Positions 1 to 5,797 of a stretch of DNA of 6,964 nt are shown here, one piece after another; the stretch's first letter is position 1, and every line of letters starts with the position of its first letter. This stretch comes from CAKSIN01 sp964423705. Its GTDB lineage: Bacteria > Bacillota > Clostridia > UMGS1810. The position numbers and the translations under genes were made by a program. The notes below the pieces were generated by a model. That model was not told the DNA's origin, did not search any database, and saw only the letters and a list, made by a program, of their open reading frames with translations. The DNA lies in contig CAYRGA010000094.1 in NCBI GenBank assembly GCA_964423705.1, forward strand, positions 1 through 6,964. Reading direction: 5' to 3'.

Positions 1-20
1 GTTTTAATTGTTTATTTTTA

Positions 21-707
21 CTATTCTGCGATTTTTTTGTAATCTTCATCGGTGATTATCGTTACCTTTTTCATGGTAATCGGAGATATCGGCTTGTCAT
101 ATGAATCCGTGGGGACATCTGCCATAGCCTCTACCGCTTCCATACCGTGAACCACCTTTCCGAATGCGGCATATTCGCCGTCCAGATAGCCAACATCGTC
201 AAAGCATATAAAGAACTGACTGCTGGCACTGTCATAGTCCTGAGCACGCGCCATGGAAAGCACGCCCTTTTCATGCTTGAGTGTGTTTGAGGTGCAGCCG
301 TTTGCGGCAAATTCACCTGTGATATTTGTGCCCGAGCCACCTGTACCGTCACCGCGCGGGTCACCGCCCTGTGCTACGAAGCCCGGTATAACACGGTGGA
401 AGATTAAACCGTCATAGAACTCGTCATCCACCAGCTCGACGAAATTGCGCACAGTTTCGGGTGCGTATTCCGGATAAAGCTCCGCAACAAACACTTCGCC
501 GTTGTCAAGCTCAAACTTGATTTTAACATTGTCACTGTTTTGTGAAATCATCTTTCCGTCCTCCTGTTTGATTTTGTATGTCACTTTTTTTCCGCTGAGT
601 TTAAGAATACTGCCGTCTGCCAGCTCGAATTTTTCGCTTTTTGAACATCCGGCAAGCATAAACAGGCATAAAAAGACCGATATTAAGCAAATTACATTCT
701 TTTTCAT
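21..707 (-). CDS. cyclophilin-type peptidyl-prolyl cis-trans isomerase, lipoprotein
   Basis: Predicted 228-residue secreted foldase that would catalyse cis-trans isomerisation of Xaa-Pro bonds on the outer face of the membrane. A basic MKKN start and a hydrophobic stretch lead to a lipobox, LAGC, with the lipidated Cys at residue 21. After a linker of about 40 residues, the cyclophilin domain (about 62-218) has the family motifs: FHRVIPGF with catalytic Arg105, QGGDP at 113-117, SMARA at 151-155, SQFF at 163-166 and LDGEYAAFGKV at 175-185. The Trp that precedes LDG in many eukaryotic cyclophilins is Tyr174 here, which is common in bacteria. The frame is open five codons further up to an ATG at 722, but the ATG at 707 has GGAG seven bases ahead and gives a normal signal peptide, so I chose it. 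It is probably transcribed alone from its own promoter, behind a terminator. Family assignment is very secure; client proteins are unknown. Confidence 0.95.
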   Translation of the reverse strand: MKKNVICLISVFLCLFMLAGCSKSEKFELADGSILKLSGKKVTYKIKQEDGKMISQNSDNVKIKFELDNGEVFVAELYPEYAPETVRNFVELVDDEFYDGLIFHRVIPGFVAQGGDPRGDGTGGSGTNITGEFAANGCTSNTLKHEKGVLSMARAQDYDSASSQFFICFDDVGYLDGEYAAFGKVVHGMEAVEAMADVPTDSYDKPISPITMKKVTIITDEDYKKIAE

Positions 708-714
708 ATACATT

Positions 715-718
715 CTCC
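715..718 (-). promoter_or_regulatory. ribosome binding site of the cyclophilin gene
   Basis: On the minus strand GGAG sits seven bases ahead of the ATG at 707. It lies inside the reading frame that would begin at 722, so it supports the downstream start. Confidence 0.7.
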
Positions 719-746
719 ACATAATAAAAATAAAGTAACCTTATCT

Positions 747-775
747 ATTATACAATAAATATTTCCCAATTTCAA
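747..775 (-). promoter_or_regulatory. sigma-A-type promoter of the cyclophilin gene
   Basis: The minus strand reads TTGAAA (775-770), a 17-base AT-rich spacer, then a perfect TATAAT (752-747). Transcription would start near 740, leaving about 33 nt of leader before the ATG at 707. This is one mismatch from the full consensus at optimal spacing, and the best promoter in the window. It implies that the cyclophilin gene is expressed at a basal housekeeping level, independent of the operon upstream. No operator-like dyad overlaps it. Confidence 0.82.
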
Positions 776-822
776 TGTTTAAAACAAAAATTTTTTCCCA
801 AAGTCGAAAAATACCAAAATTT

Positions 823-850
823 AAACGGCAACCGTTTTCGATTGCCGTTT
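823..850. repeat. inverted repeat between terminator and promoter
   Basis: AAACGGCAA (823-831) and TTGCCGTTT (842-850) form a perfect 9-bp stem with a 10-base loop. A smaller competing hairpin, AACGG-CAA-CCGTT (824-836), uses the same left arm. On the minus strand it directly follows the T-run of the 855-890 terminator and precedes the cyclophilin -35 box by about 48 bases. Only a weak T-rich stretch follows it, so it may be a back-up terminator, an RNA 3'-end structure or a protein site. Its role is not clear. Confidence 0.5.
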
Positions 851-854
851 ACAC

Positions 855-890
855 AAAAAATCTCCCGAAACCCAATGGATTTCGGGAGAT
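855..890 (-). terminator. intrinsic (Rho-independent) terminator
   Basis: On the minus strand an 11-bp perfect stem (890-880 with 870-860, containing CTCCCGAAA and TTTCGGGAG) is followed at once by a run of T residues (860-855). In RNA the stem can grow by UCC/GGG, one pair being U-G, to leave an AUU triloop. That wobble exists only in the minus transcript. On the plus strand the stem is followed by A and G, so it would not terminate there. It ends transcripts from htrA or from the structured region at 923-1080, and insulates the cyclophilin promoter. Confidence 0.88.
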
Positions 891-922
891 AAAAAGGGGA
901 ATTTTGAAAAGCGTATTATAAA

Positions 923-1080
923 CAATGGGGATGTCCGACCCATCATTTAACGCAGTAGCGGTTGCGTATACCGCTGAGAATCAAGCAAAACCCGCTTTTA
1001 CAGGAAAACTCGATTCTTATATATTAATCCGTGCCGAGCAGAATCGACATGGGGGAGTACAAAATCCGCCCGACACATTG
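923..1080 (-). ncRNA. candidate structured RNA or regulatory 3' UTR, family unknown
   Basis: This stretch has no convincing protein-coding frame but clear RNA-like structure. The ends pair: CAATG (923-927) with CATTG (1076-1080); GGGA (928-931) with TCC.C (1065-1069) around one bulge; TGT (932-934) with ACA (1059-1061); CCCAT (939-943) with ATGGG (1049-1053). Inside lie a perfect 8-bp stem (1010-1017 with 1040-1047), a perfect 6-bp hairpin (957-962 with 970-975) and a weak hairpin near 985-1003. The minus orientation is favoured because an intrinsic terminator follows on that strand only, and because a wobble pair in the closing helix works only there. I found no good promoter just upstream, so it may be processed from, or be the tail of, the htrA mRNA. 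I tested by eye for SRP RNA and 6S RNA: the SRP core motif is absent and the branched interior is unlike 6S. Existence of structure is fairly secure; function is unknown. Confidence 0.45.
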
Positions 1081-1092
1081 GATTAACCGAAA

Positions 1093-2517
1093 TTAATTAC
1101 TCGGAACCTCCTCGCCGAGAACGAGTGTTATATCCTTATATGCGCCCTGTCTGTAAACCTTTATTTTCAGTTTATCGCCGGGTGCGAACTGATTCTTAAT
1201 TTCATTGATATCCTCAACCGTTTCAACGGCTTTACCGTTACACTCGACGATGATATCGCCTATTTTAACGCCTGCCATATATGCCGGTGAATCAGCGGTC
1301 ATGCTGGAAACATACACACCGACCTTAAGGTTATATGCTCTTGCATCTTGCTCTGTGACAGCTCTGCCGCCGATACCGATAACCGGTCTGCCGGTAACGT
1401 AGCCGTTATCGATAAGCTCCGAAATAATCGGTTTAGCTTCATCTATCGGAATCGCAAAGCCCAAGCCCTCAAGTGACGACGAGGAAATCTTCGCTGTATT
1501 GATACCGATGAGCTCACCGTAAGCATTTACGAGTGCACCGCCCGAATTACCTGGGTTTATGGCTGCATCGGTCTGTATAAGTGTAAGCTGTTTATTATCG
1601 ACGGTAACAGTTCTGTTAAGACCGCTTATTATACCTTGAGTGGTTGTACCGGCAAATTCCTGTCCGAGAGGATTACCTATAGCAATGGCGGTATCGCCTA
1701 CCCTCAAATCCGAACTGTTTCCGAGTGTGGCATATGTCAGTTCGCTTGCTTCTATCTTAAGAACTGCCAAATCGGTTTTTGAGTCTGTACCGATGAGCTT
1801 TGCTGTGTATTCGTCACCTGTATTGAGGATTACCACAAGCTCCTGTGCACCCTCAACCACGTGATTATTTGTGACGATATATCCGTCACCGCTTATCACT
1901 ACGCCGGAGCCGCTGCTCTGCTCAACCTCCTGCTCCTGCTGCTGATTTCCAAAGATGCCGCCGAAATAATTTCCGTAATTTGAAAGTGTAGCCTTATTTA
2001 TTATACCTACAACGGCAGGTCCAACCTTATCCACGATTTCGGGTGTAGACAAAGCCTTCTTATCCTCGGTATCCGCTGCGCTGCTCGCCACAACCGCAGC
2101 ACCGACGGTATTTGAGCTTCCCTCCGATGAGGAATTTTTCACGACTTTATTGTCGTGAAAAGCTCTGGGGATTATAACCGCACCGGAAACCGACAGAGCC
2201 GCTGTCAAAACTACGGCTACAGCCGCCGAAAATGCGGATACTTTTTTCTTTTTTAATTTTTTCTTTCTGACGTTTGTATTATAAAATGTACTGCTGCCTT
2301 CGGTGCTCTTTTTACCGAAATCCTCAGCTGCAGTGTATGTGCCGTCATATGATGTATCATGTGCCGAGGCATCAAAACCGCTTTTATAAGCGTCGCGGTC
2401 ATATCTCTGTTCATTATCGTCCGATGACATATCGGCATCATTTTGAAAACCGTTATTTTGAGAAGTCTTATTTACATTGTTTTCAAAATCGTCTTTATAC
2501 CATTTGTAATCATCCAT
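1093..2517 (-). CDS. htrA: HtrA/DegP-family membrane-anchored serine protease with one PDZ domain
   Basis: Predicted 474-residue protease that degrades, or helps refold, misfolded proteins at the outer face of the membrane. Order: a hydrophilic tail (1-84) rich in Asp, Asn, Ser and Tyr; a basic KKKLKKKK anchor flank (85-92); one membrane helix (about 94-116), which places the tail in the cytoplasm; a Ser/Ala-rich linker; a trypsin-like domain (about 159-359); a PDZ domain (about 379-469). The triad is visible: His219 in NNHVVEG, Asp249 in TDLAVLK and Ser325 in GNSGG. The frame also has an ATG at 2535, but nothing like a ribosome site precedes it, while AAGGG lies 10 bases ahead of the ATG at 2517. 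The inner start is therefore preferred, though not certain. The gene follows the kinase by 83 nt. Gln- and Glu-rich residues sit in the loop ahead of the catalytic core (about 191-200). Family assignment is very secure. Confidence 0.95.
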   Translation of the reverse strand: MDDYKWYKDDFENNVNKTSQNNGFQNDADMSSDDNEQRYDRDAYKSGFDASAHDTSYDGTYTAAEDFGKKSTEGSSTFYNTNVRKKKLKKKKVSAFSAAVAVVLTAALSVSGAVIIPRAFHDNKVVKNSSSEGSSNTVGAAVVASSAADTEDKKALSTPEIVDKVGPAVVGIINKATLSNYGNYFGGIFGNQQQEQEVEQSSGSGVVISGDGYIVTNNHVVEGAQELVVILNTGDEYTAKLIGTDSKTDLAVLKIEASELTYATLGNSSDLRVGDTAIAIGNPLGQEFAGTTTQGIISGLNRTVTVDNKQLTLIQTDAAINPGNSGGALVNAYGELIGINTAKISSSSLEGLGFAIPIDEAKPIISELIDNGYVTGRPVIGIGGRAVTEQDARAYNLKVGVYVSSMTADSPAYMAGVKIGDIIVECNGKAVETVEDINEIKNQFAPGDKLKIKVYRQGAYKDITLVLGEEVPSN

Positions 2518-2542
2518 ATCAAACAATCCCTTCATTTATTTC

Positions 2543-2562
2543 TGTGATTTTATATTATCACA
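2543..2562. promoter_or_regulatory. 20-bp perfect dyad ahead of htrA, possible operator
   Basis: TGTGAT (2543-2548) and ATCACA (2557-2562) are perfect inverted arms around an 8-base AT-only spacer. The dyad covers the presumed -10 box and start point of an htrA promoter, a typical place for a repressor. The arms resemble CRP/FNR half-sites, but the spacing is four bases longer than the CRP consensus. It could also be read as an RNA hairpin. The binding protein is unknown. Confidence 0.5.
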
Positions 2563-2583
2563 CATTTTTGAATAAACTATGAA
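2554..2583 (-). promoter_or_regulatory. possible htrA promoter with extended -10
   Basis: The minus strand reads TG-T-GATAAT (2562-2554), an extended -10 element. The nearest -35 candidate is TTCATA (2583-2578), a four-of-six match at 18 bases. A start near 2547 would leave about 30 nt of leader before the ATG at 2517. The weak -35 together with the overlapping dyad suggests a regulated promoter. It is tentative, as the region is very AT-rich. Confidence 0.4.
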
Positions 2584-2600
2584 TAAAATGCAAAAAAATT

Positions 2601-4022
2601 TTAAACATTCGATTTGGTAAGTGTGAAGGAAAATTCCGTATAATCATCCATCACACTTTTAACCGTAATCCGCTCATTGTGCATGGAAATAATGCGCTTT
2701 ACGATATACAGTCCCAGTCCGACGCCGCTTCTGTCCACACTTCTGGAAGTATCTGCCTTATAGAACCGCTCCCATATATGTTCCAGCTTTTCCGGCTCGA
2801 TTCCGTGACCGCTATTTTTTACGGAAATCACAGTCTTTTCATCCGTATTTTTAACATCTATCGTTATGTTACCGTTGACGGGTGTGAATTTCACAGCGTT
2901 ATTTATGAGGTTAATGAGCACCTGTGTTATGGAATCCTTATCCGCATTAACCATAAGCCTTTCGTCGTCCATATTAAGACAGACATCTATATTTTTCGGC
3001 GTTATCATCATTTCAAATTTCAAAAGTGCAAGCCGTACAAGCTCATTGATATCAAAATCGCTTTTATTGATAACCGTTTCGCCGCTCTCCATCCTCGAAA
3101 TCTGCAAAAGGTTCGTCACCAGCCGTGAAAGCCTTTTCGACTCCGACAGCACAACTCCCAAATATTCATCGCGGTTTTCGGGCGGTATAGTGCCGTCAAG
3201 TATGCCCTCGACGAAGCCCGATATGGTCGTCATCGGTGTCCTGAGCTCATGCGATACGTCCGACACAAATCCGCGCCTCAGATTTTCAAGGTTTTCCAGA
3301 GATGCCGCCATATGATTTATGTTATTTGCAAGCTCTCCAAGCTCATTGTCGGAGGTGTACTCAACTTTTTTTTCAAAATTGCCCTTGCTGAACTCGGTAA
3401 CCGCCTCACTGATAGTTTTTATCGGAATCGTTATTCTGAGGGATATCAAATAAAATACGATCGACGAAAACAGCATGGCAATAATTATAGACCACACTGT
3501 GTTTTTCGACATAGTGCGGTACATTTTTTTTATTTCCGGCACACGCTGATTAAAAAGCACCCCGCCGAAAACCTCATTATTGTTCTTAAGTGACGAACCT
3601 ACGGTGAGCACCTTGTCATCGTGTTCATCCACGAAAACGTTTGTGCTTACGATTTTTTCCCCGGAAAGGATGCTGTCGCGCAGGCTGTCATCTATTTTCT
3701 GATAATAATTTGAATTTTTACTGCCGCCCGATGCCGCAAAAACAATGCCGTTATTGTCAAACACCATTATACTCGCCTGGGTGTTATAGCTGAGATTATC
3801 AAGCATGTACTGGTACAGCGAATCCACCGCACTGCTCTGATTCGTAAGTGCGGTATATGTAAATGCTGCCACACGGTCAACATTGCTTTCAAGTGCACGC
3901 GCCTTTTCTTCAACGGCGTTTTTCTCACTGTAACGCACAAACAAAAACGACATCAGCATAAAAACAGCGATAACTATAACCATGCTGGCAAATATCATAC
4001 TGCCGGATATACTCTTTTTCAA
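2601..4022 (-). CDS. sensor histidine kinase (HAMP, HisKA, HATPase)
   Basis: Predicted 473-residue membrane kinase that senses an external signal and phosphorylates the regulator encoded just upstream. Order: membrane helix (about 8-30); extracytoplasmic domain (about 31-173); second helix (about 175-196); HAMP (about 197-249); HisKA with His258 in SHELRTP; an ATPase domain with N box NLINNAVKF (371-379), G1-like NSGHGIEP (403-410), F box WERFYK (417-422) and G2 GVGLGLYIVK (433-442). The sensor part contains a stretch (about 84-160, IMVFDNNGIVF then VFGGVLF) that reads like a PAS/Cache-type fold; this is a visual call. The G1 motif has Asn where Asp is classical, a variation found in many active kinases. 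Translation begins at TTG, backed by GAGGTGA seven bases upstream, and the TTGA overlap with the regulator stop implies translational coupling. The signal is not known; an envelope-stress role is inferred from the adjacent htrA. Confidence 0.95.
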   Translation of the reverse strand: MKKSISGSMIFASMVIVIAVFMLMSFLFVRYSEKNAVEEKARALESNVDRVAAFTYTALTNQSSAVDSLYQYMLDNLSYNTQASIMVFDNNGIVFAASGGSKNSNYYQKIDDSLRDSILSGEKIVSTNVFVDEHDDKVLTVGSSLKNNNEVFGGVLFNQRVPEIKKMYRTMSKNTVWSIIIAMLFSSIVFYLISLRITIPIKTISEAVTEFSKGNFEKKVEYTSDNELGELANNINHMAASLENLENLRRGFVSDVSHELRTPMTTISGFVEGILDGTIPPENRDEYLGVVLSESKRLSRLVTNLLQISRMESGETVINKSDFDINELVRLALLKFEMMITPKNIDVCLNMDDERLMVNADKDSITQVLINLINNAVKFTPVNGNITIDVKNTDEKTVISVKNSGHGIEPEKLEHIWERFYKADTSRSVDRSGVGLGLYIVKRIISMHNERITVKSVMDDYTEFSFTLTKSNV

Positions 4023-4711
4023 GACGGCTTCACCTCAAATTTATATCCTACTCCCCAGACGGTTTTAAGATTCCATTCATCGCTTACGCCTTCCACCTTT
4101 TCGCGGAGCCTTTTCACGTGCACATCGACCGTTCTGGAATCTCCGAAGAACTCATATCCCCACACTTCATCCAAAAGCTGGTCACGGGTGAACACCTTGT
4201 TCGGATGTGAACACAGAAAGTTAAGAAGCTCCAGCTCCTTCGGCGGTATCTCCATAACCTTCCCGTCAATCTTCAATTCATAAGTGTTCATATTTATACT
4301 CAGCTTATCGAAGCGTATTTCTCCACTTTCGATTGAATCCGCATTATAACGACGAAGCACCGCCTTCAGCCTTGCCACAAGCTCCTTCGGTTCAAATGGC
4401 TTGACTACATAGTCATCCGAGCCGAGCTCCAAGCCCAGCACCTTGTCTATGGTTTCACCCTTTGCTGTAAGCATTATTACCGGAGTATTGTTTTTCTTGC
4501 GGATAGCCTTCAAAACCTCGATTCCGTCCGCTCCAGGAAGCATGATATCCAATATCACGGCAGACGGCTTAATCTCGTCAAAAAGCTTCACCGCAGTTAT
4601 GCCGTCATGGGCAAACGCTGTATCGTAGCCTTCCTTCATAAGATACAGCCGCACCAGCTCACAAATATTCTTATCATCATCAACGACCAAAATTATGTTA
4701 TTCGTGTTCAT
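4019..4711 (-). CDS. OmpR/PhoB-family response regulator
   Basis: Predicted 230-residue DNA-binding regulator, the cytoplasmic partner of the following kinase. The receiver domain (about 5-118) shows the acidic pair in VVDDDKN (Asp11, Asp12), phospho-acceptor Asp55 in ILDIMLPG, Thr82 in LTAKG and Lys104 in VVKPF. The winged-helix domain (about 126-226) carries PPKELELLNFL, the recognition-helix stretch DSRTVDVHVKRLREKV and the C-terminal wing WGVGYKF. The length is normal for the family. A further ATG at 4732 is in frame, but the ATG at 4711 has AGAGGTGA at ideal distance and starts right at the conserved domain. The gene overlaps the permease stop by 14 nt and the kinase start by 4 nt. The direct target cannot be read from sequence; htrA and its own operon are the natural candidates. 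Confidence 0.96.
   Translation of the reverse strand: MNTNNIILVVDDDKNICELVRLYLMKEGYDTAFAHDGITAVKLFDEIKPSAVILDIMLPGADGIEVLKAIRKKNNTPVIMLTAKGETIDKVLGLELGSDDYVVKPFEPKELVARLKAVLRRYNADSIESGEIRFDKLSINMNTYELKIDGKVMEIPPKELELLNFLCSHPNKVFTRDQLLDEVWGYEFFGDSRTVDVHVKRLREKVEGVSDEWNLKTVWGVGYKFEVKPS
4029..4036 (-). promoter_or_regulatory. ribosome binding site deciding the TTG start of the kinase
   Basis: GAGGTGAA on the minus strand lies inside the end of the regulator gene, about seven bases ahead of TTG at 4022. With no ATG nearby, it makes TTG the convincing start. The rare start codon may lower kinase output relative to the regulator. Confidence 0.75.
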
Positions 4712-5771
4712 TGAGTTCACCTCTTTGCTCAAATTCAGCCTTTATTTTCAAAAAATTAACAACTATAATCAACAGAATAGGACCGAATATCATTCCAGAT
4801 ACGCCTATTATCTTTAAGCCGACATACATCGCGGCAAGGGTAAACAGCGGGTGCAAACCGATTTGTCCGCCCACAACCCTCGGCTCCGTAAACTGCCTGG
4901 TGAAAAGAATTATAAAATACAAACACACCAAGCCTATTGCCCTGAAATAGTCCCCCTGCAGAAGGCACACCAATGCCCATGGATTTAAAAATATTCCCGT
5001 TCCCAAGACCGGTATGGCATCCAGAAAGCTTATGACTGCCGCCAGAAGCAATGCAAGCTTCACATCCAGTATCAAAAATCCCACCAAAAGTATGCAGAAA
5101 ACTATCAGCATCAAAATAAGCTGTGCACGCACATATCCGCCGAAAGCTTCATGAAGCTTGGCTTTAACCGTTCTTATGCTTTCAAGTTTTTCCGGCGAAA
5201 TGTATTTTTTAAGCTCATCGCTTATTTTTTCACTGTCATTACTGATAAAATACGTTGCCAAAATCATAGCCACCGAAAAAACCAAAACCGACGGAAGCTT
5301 TACTGCCGCACCTCCCAAACCGGAAAGTGCCGTTTTTGATGCGGTGTATACAAAATCTGTCAAATCACCCTCGGTGCGGTTTGCAATCGACATCGCCATG
5401 CTCCTAAAACCGTCGGGCAGCTTATCAATAAGATTTTTCACTATCACCGGCATGCCGTCGGAGGTTTGCTGCAGCATATCCACAATCGTATGCAGTTCCT
5501 TCACCAAAGCCGCAGACAGAAAGTAAAACGCTCCACCTATAACCGCTATCACAAGCAGCATGGAAACCACAACCGACAGCTTTTTCGGCACGTGAAAAAC
5601 CCGCAAAAACCTTGATATAGGTTTTATTATAAGTGAAATTATCCACGCCAAAATAAACGGTAGCAGATATGTCACGATTCGCGGCATAAGGTACGTCAGA
5701 AACAGCACACAAATTATAACATAAGCAACTGTAACCAGTGTTTTAACAGGATTTTTTGGCAGTATATTCAT
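4698..5771 (-). CDS. ytvI: AI-2E family transporter, YtvI-like membrane protein
   Basis: Predicted 357-residue polytopic membrane protein of the AI-2E/UPF0118 (PerM) family. Hydrophobic segments lie at about 10-28, 33-50, 65-90, 157-176, 214-256, 278-292 and 309-341, around a hydrophilic stretch (about 91-150). Family signatures are LATYFISND (171-179), PVLGTG (254-259), RQFTEPRVVGGQIGLHPL (292-309) and GVSGMIFGPI (323-332). These fit the YtvI branch, named for a sporulation-linked membrane protein of Bacillus, better than the autoinducer-2 exporter TqsA. The substrate is unknown, and sporulation cannot be inferred from this alone. The ATG at 5771 has a GGGGAA site only about four bases ahead, a rather short spacing, but no better start is near. 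It lies 26 nt after the mutase gene, and its stop lies inside the regulator start region, so it is probably co-transcribed with both. Family call is secure; subfamily is likely. Confidence 0.88.
   Translation of the reverse strand: MNILPKNPVKTLVTVAYVIICVLFLTYLMPRIVTYLLPFILAWIISLIIKPISRFLRVFHVPKKLSVVVSMLLVIAVIGGAFYFLSAALVKELHTIVDMLQQTSDGMPVIVKNLIDKLPDGFRSMAMSIANRTEGDLTDFVYTASKTALSGLGGAAVKLPSVLVFSVAMILATYFISNDSEKISDELKKYISPEKLESIRTVKAKLHEAFGGYVRAQLILMLIVFCILLVGFLILDVKLALLLAAVISFLDAIPVLGTGIFLNPWALVCLLQGDYFRAIGLVCLYFIILFTRQFTEPRVVGGQIGLHPLFTLAAMYVGLKIIGVSGMIFGPILLIIVVNFLKIKAEFEQRGELNEHE
4717..4724 (-). promoter_or_regulatory. ribosome binding site of the response regulator
   Basis: AGAGGTGA on the minus strand, with its GAGG core eight bases ahead of the ATG at 4711. 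It lies inside the last codons of the permease and rules against the ATG at 4732, which is upstream of it. Confidence 0.75.
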
Positions 5772-5797
5772 ACTTCTTCCCCATTTCGGATAAAACT

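Noticed and set aside
911..925. TATAAT on the minus strand (GTTTATAATACGC) as a promoter
   Set aside because: There is no -35-like hexamer at 16-18 bases upstream, and a transcript from it would run straight into the terminator at 855-890.
923..1080. 6S RNA or SRP RNA
   Set aside because: The SRP core motif is missing, and the branched interior does not match the single long bubbled hairpin of 6S RNA. I kept it as unassigned.
1099..1123. Hairpin in the 3' end of htrA (CTCGG...CCGAG) as a terminator
   Set aside because: It lies within the coding sequence and has no T-run on either strand.
2543..2562. CRP binding site
   Set aside because: Half-sites look similar, but TGTGA and TCACA are 10 bases apart and not the 6 required; kept only as a dyad of unknown binding protein.
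2679..3315. Two overlapping plus-strand open frames of about 149 codons opposite the kinase
   Set aside because: Both are antisense to conserved kinase domains, have unlikely compositions and no start signals.
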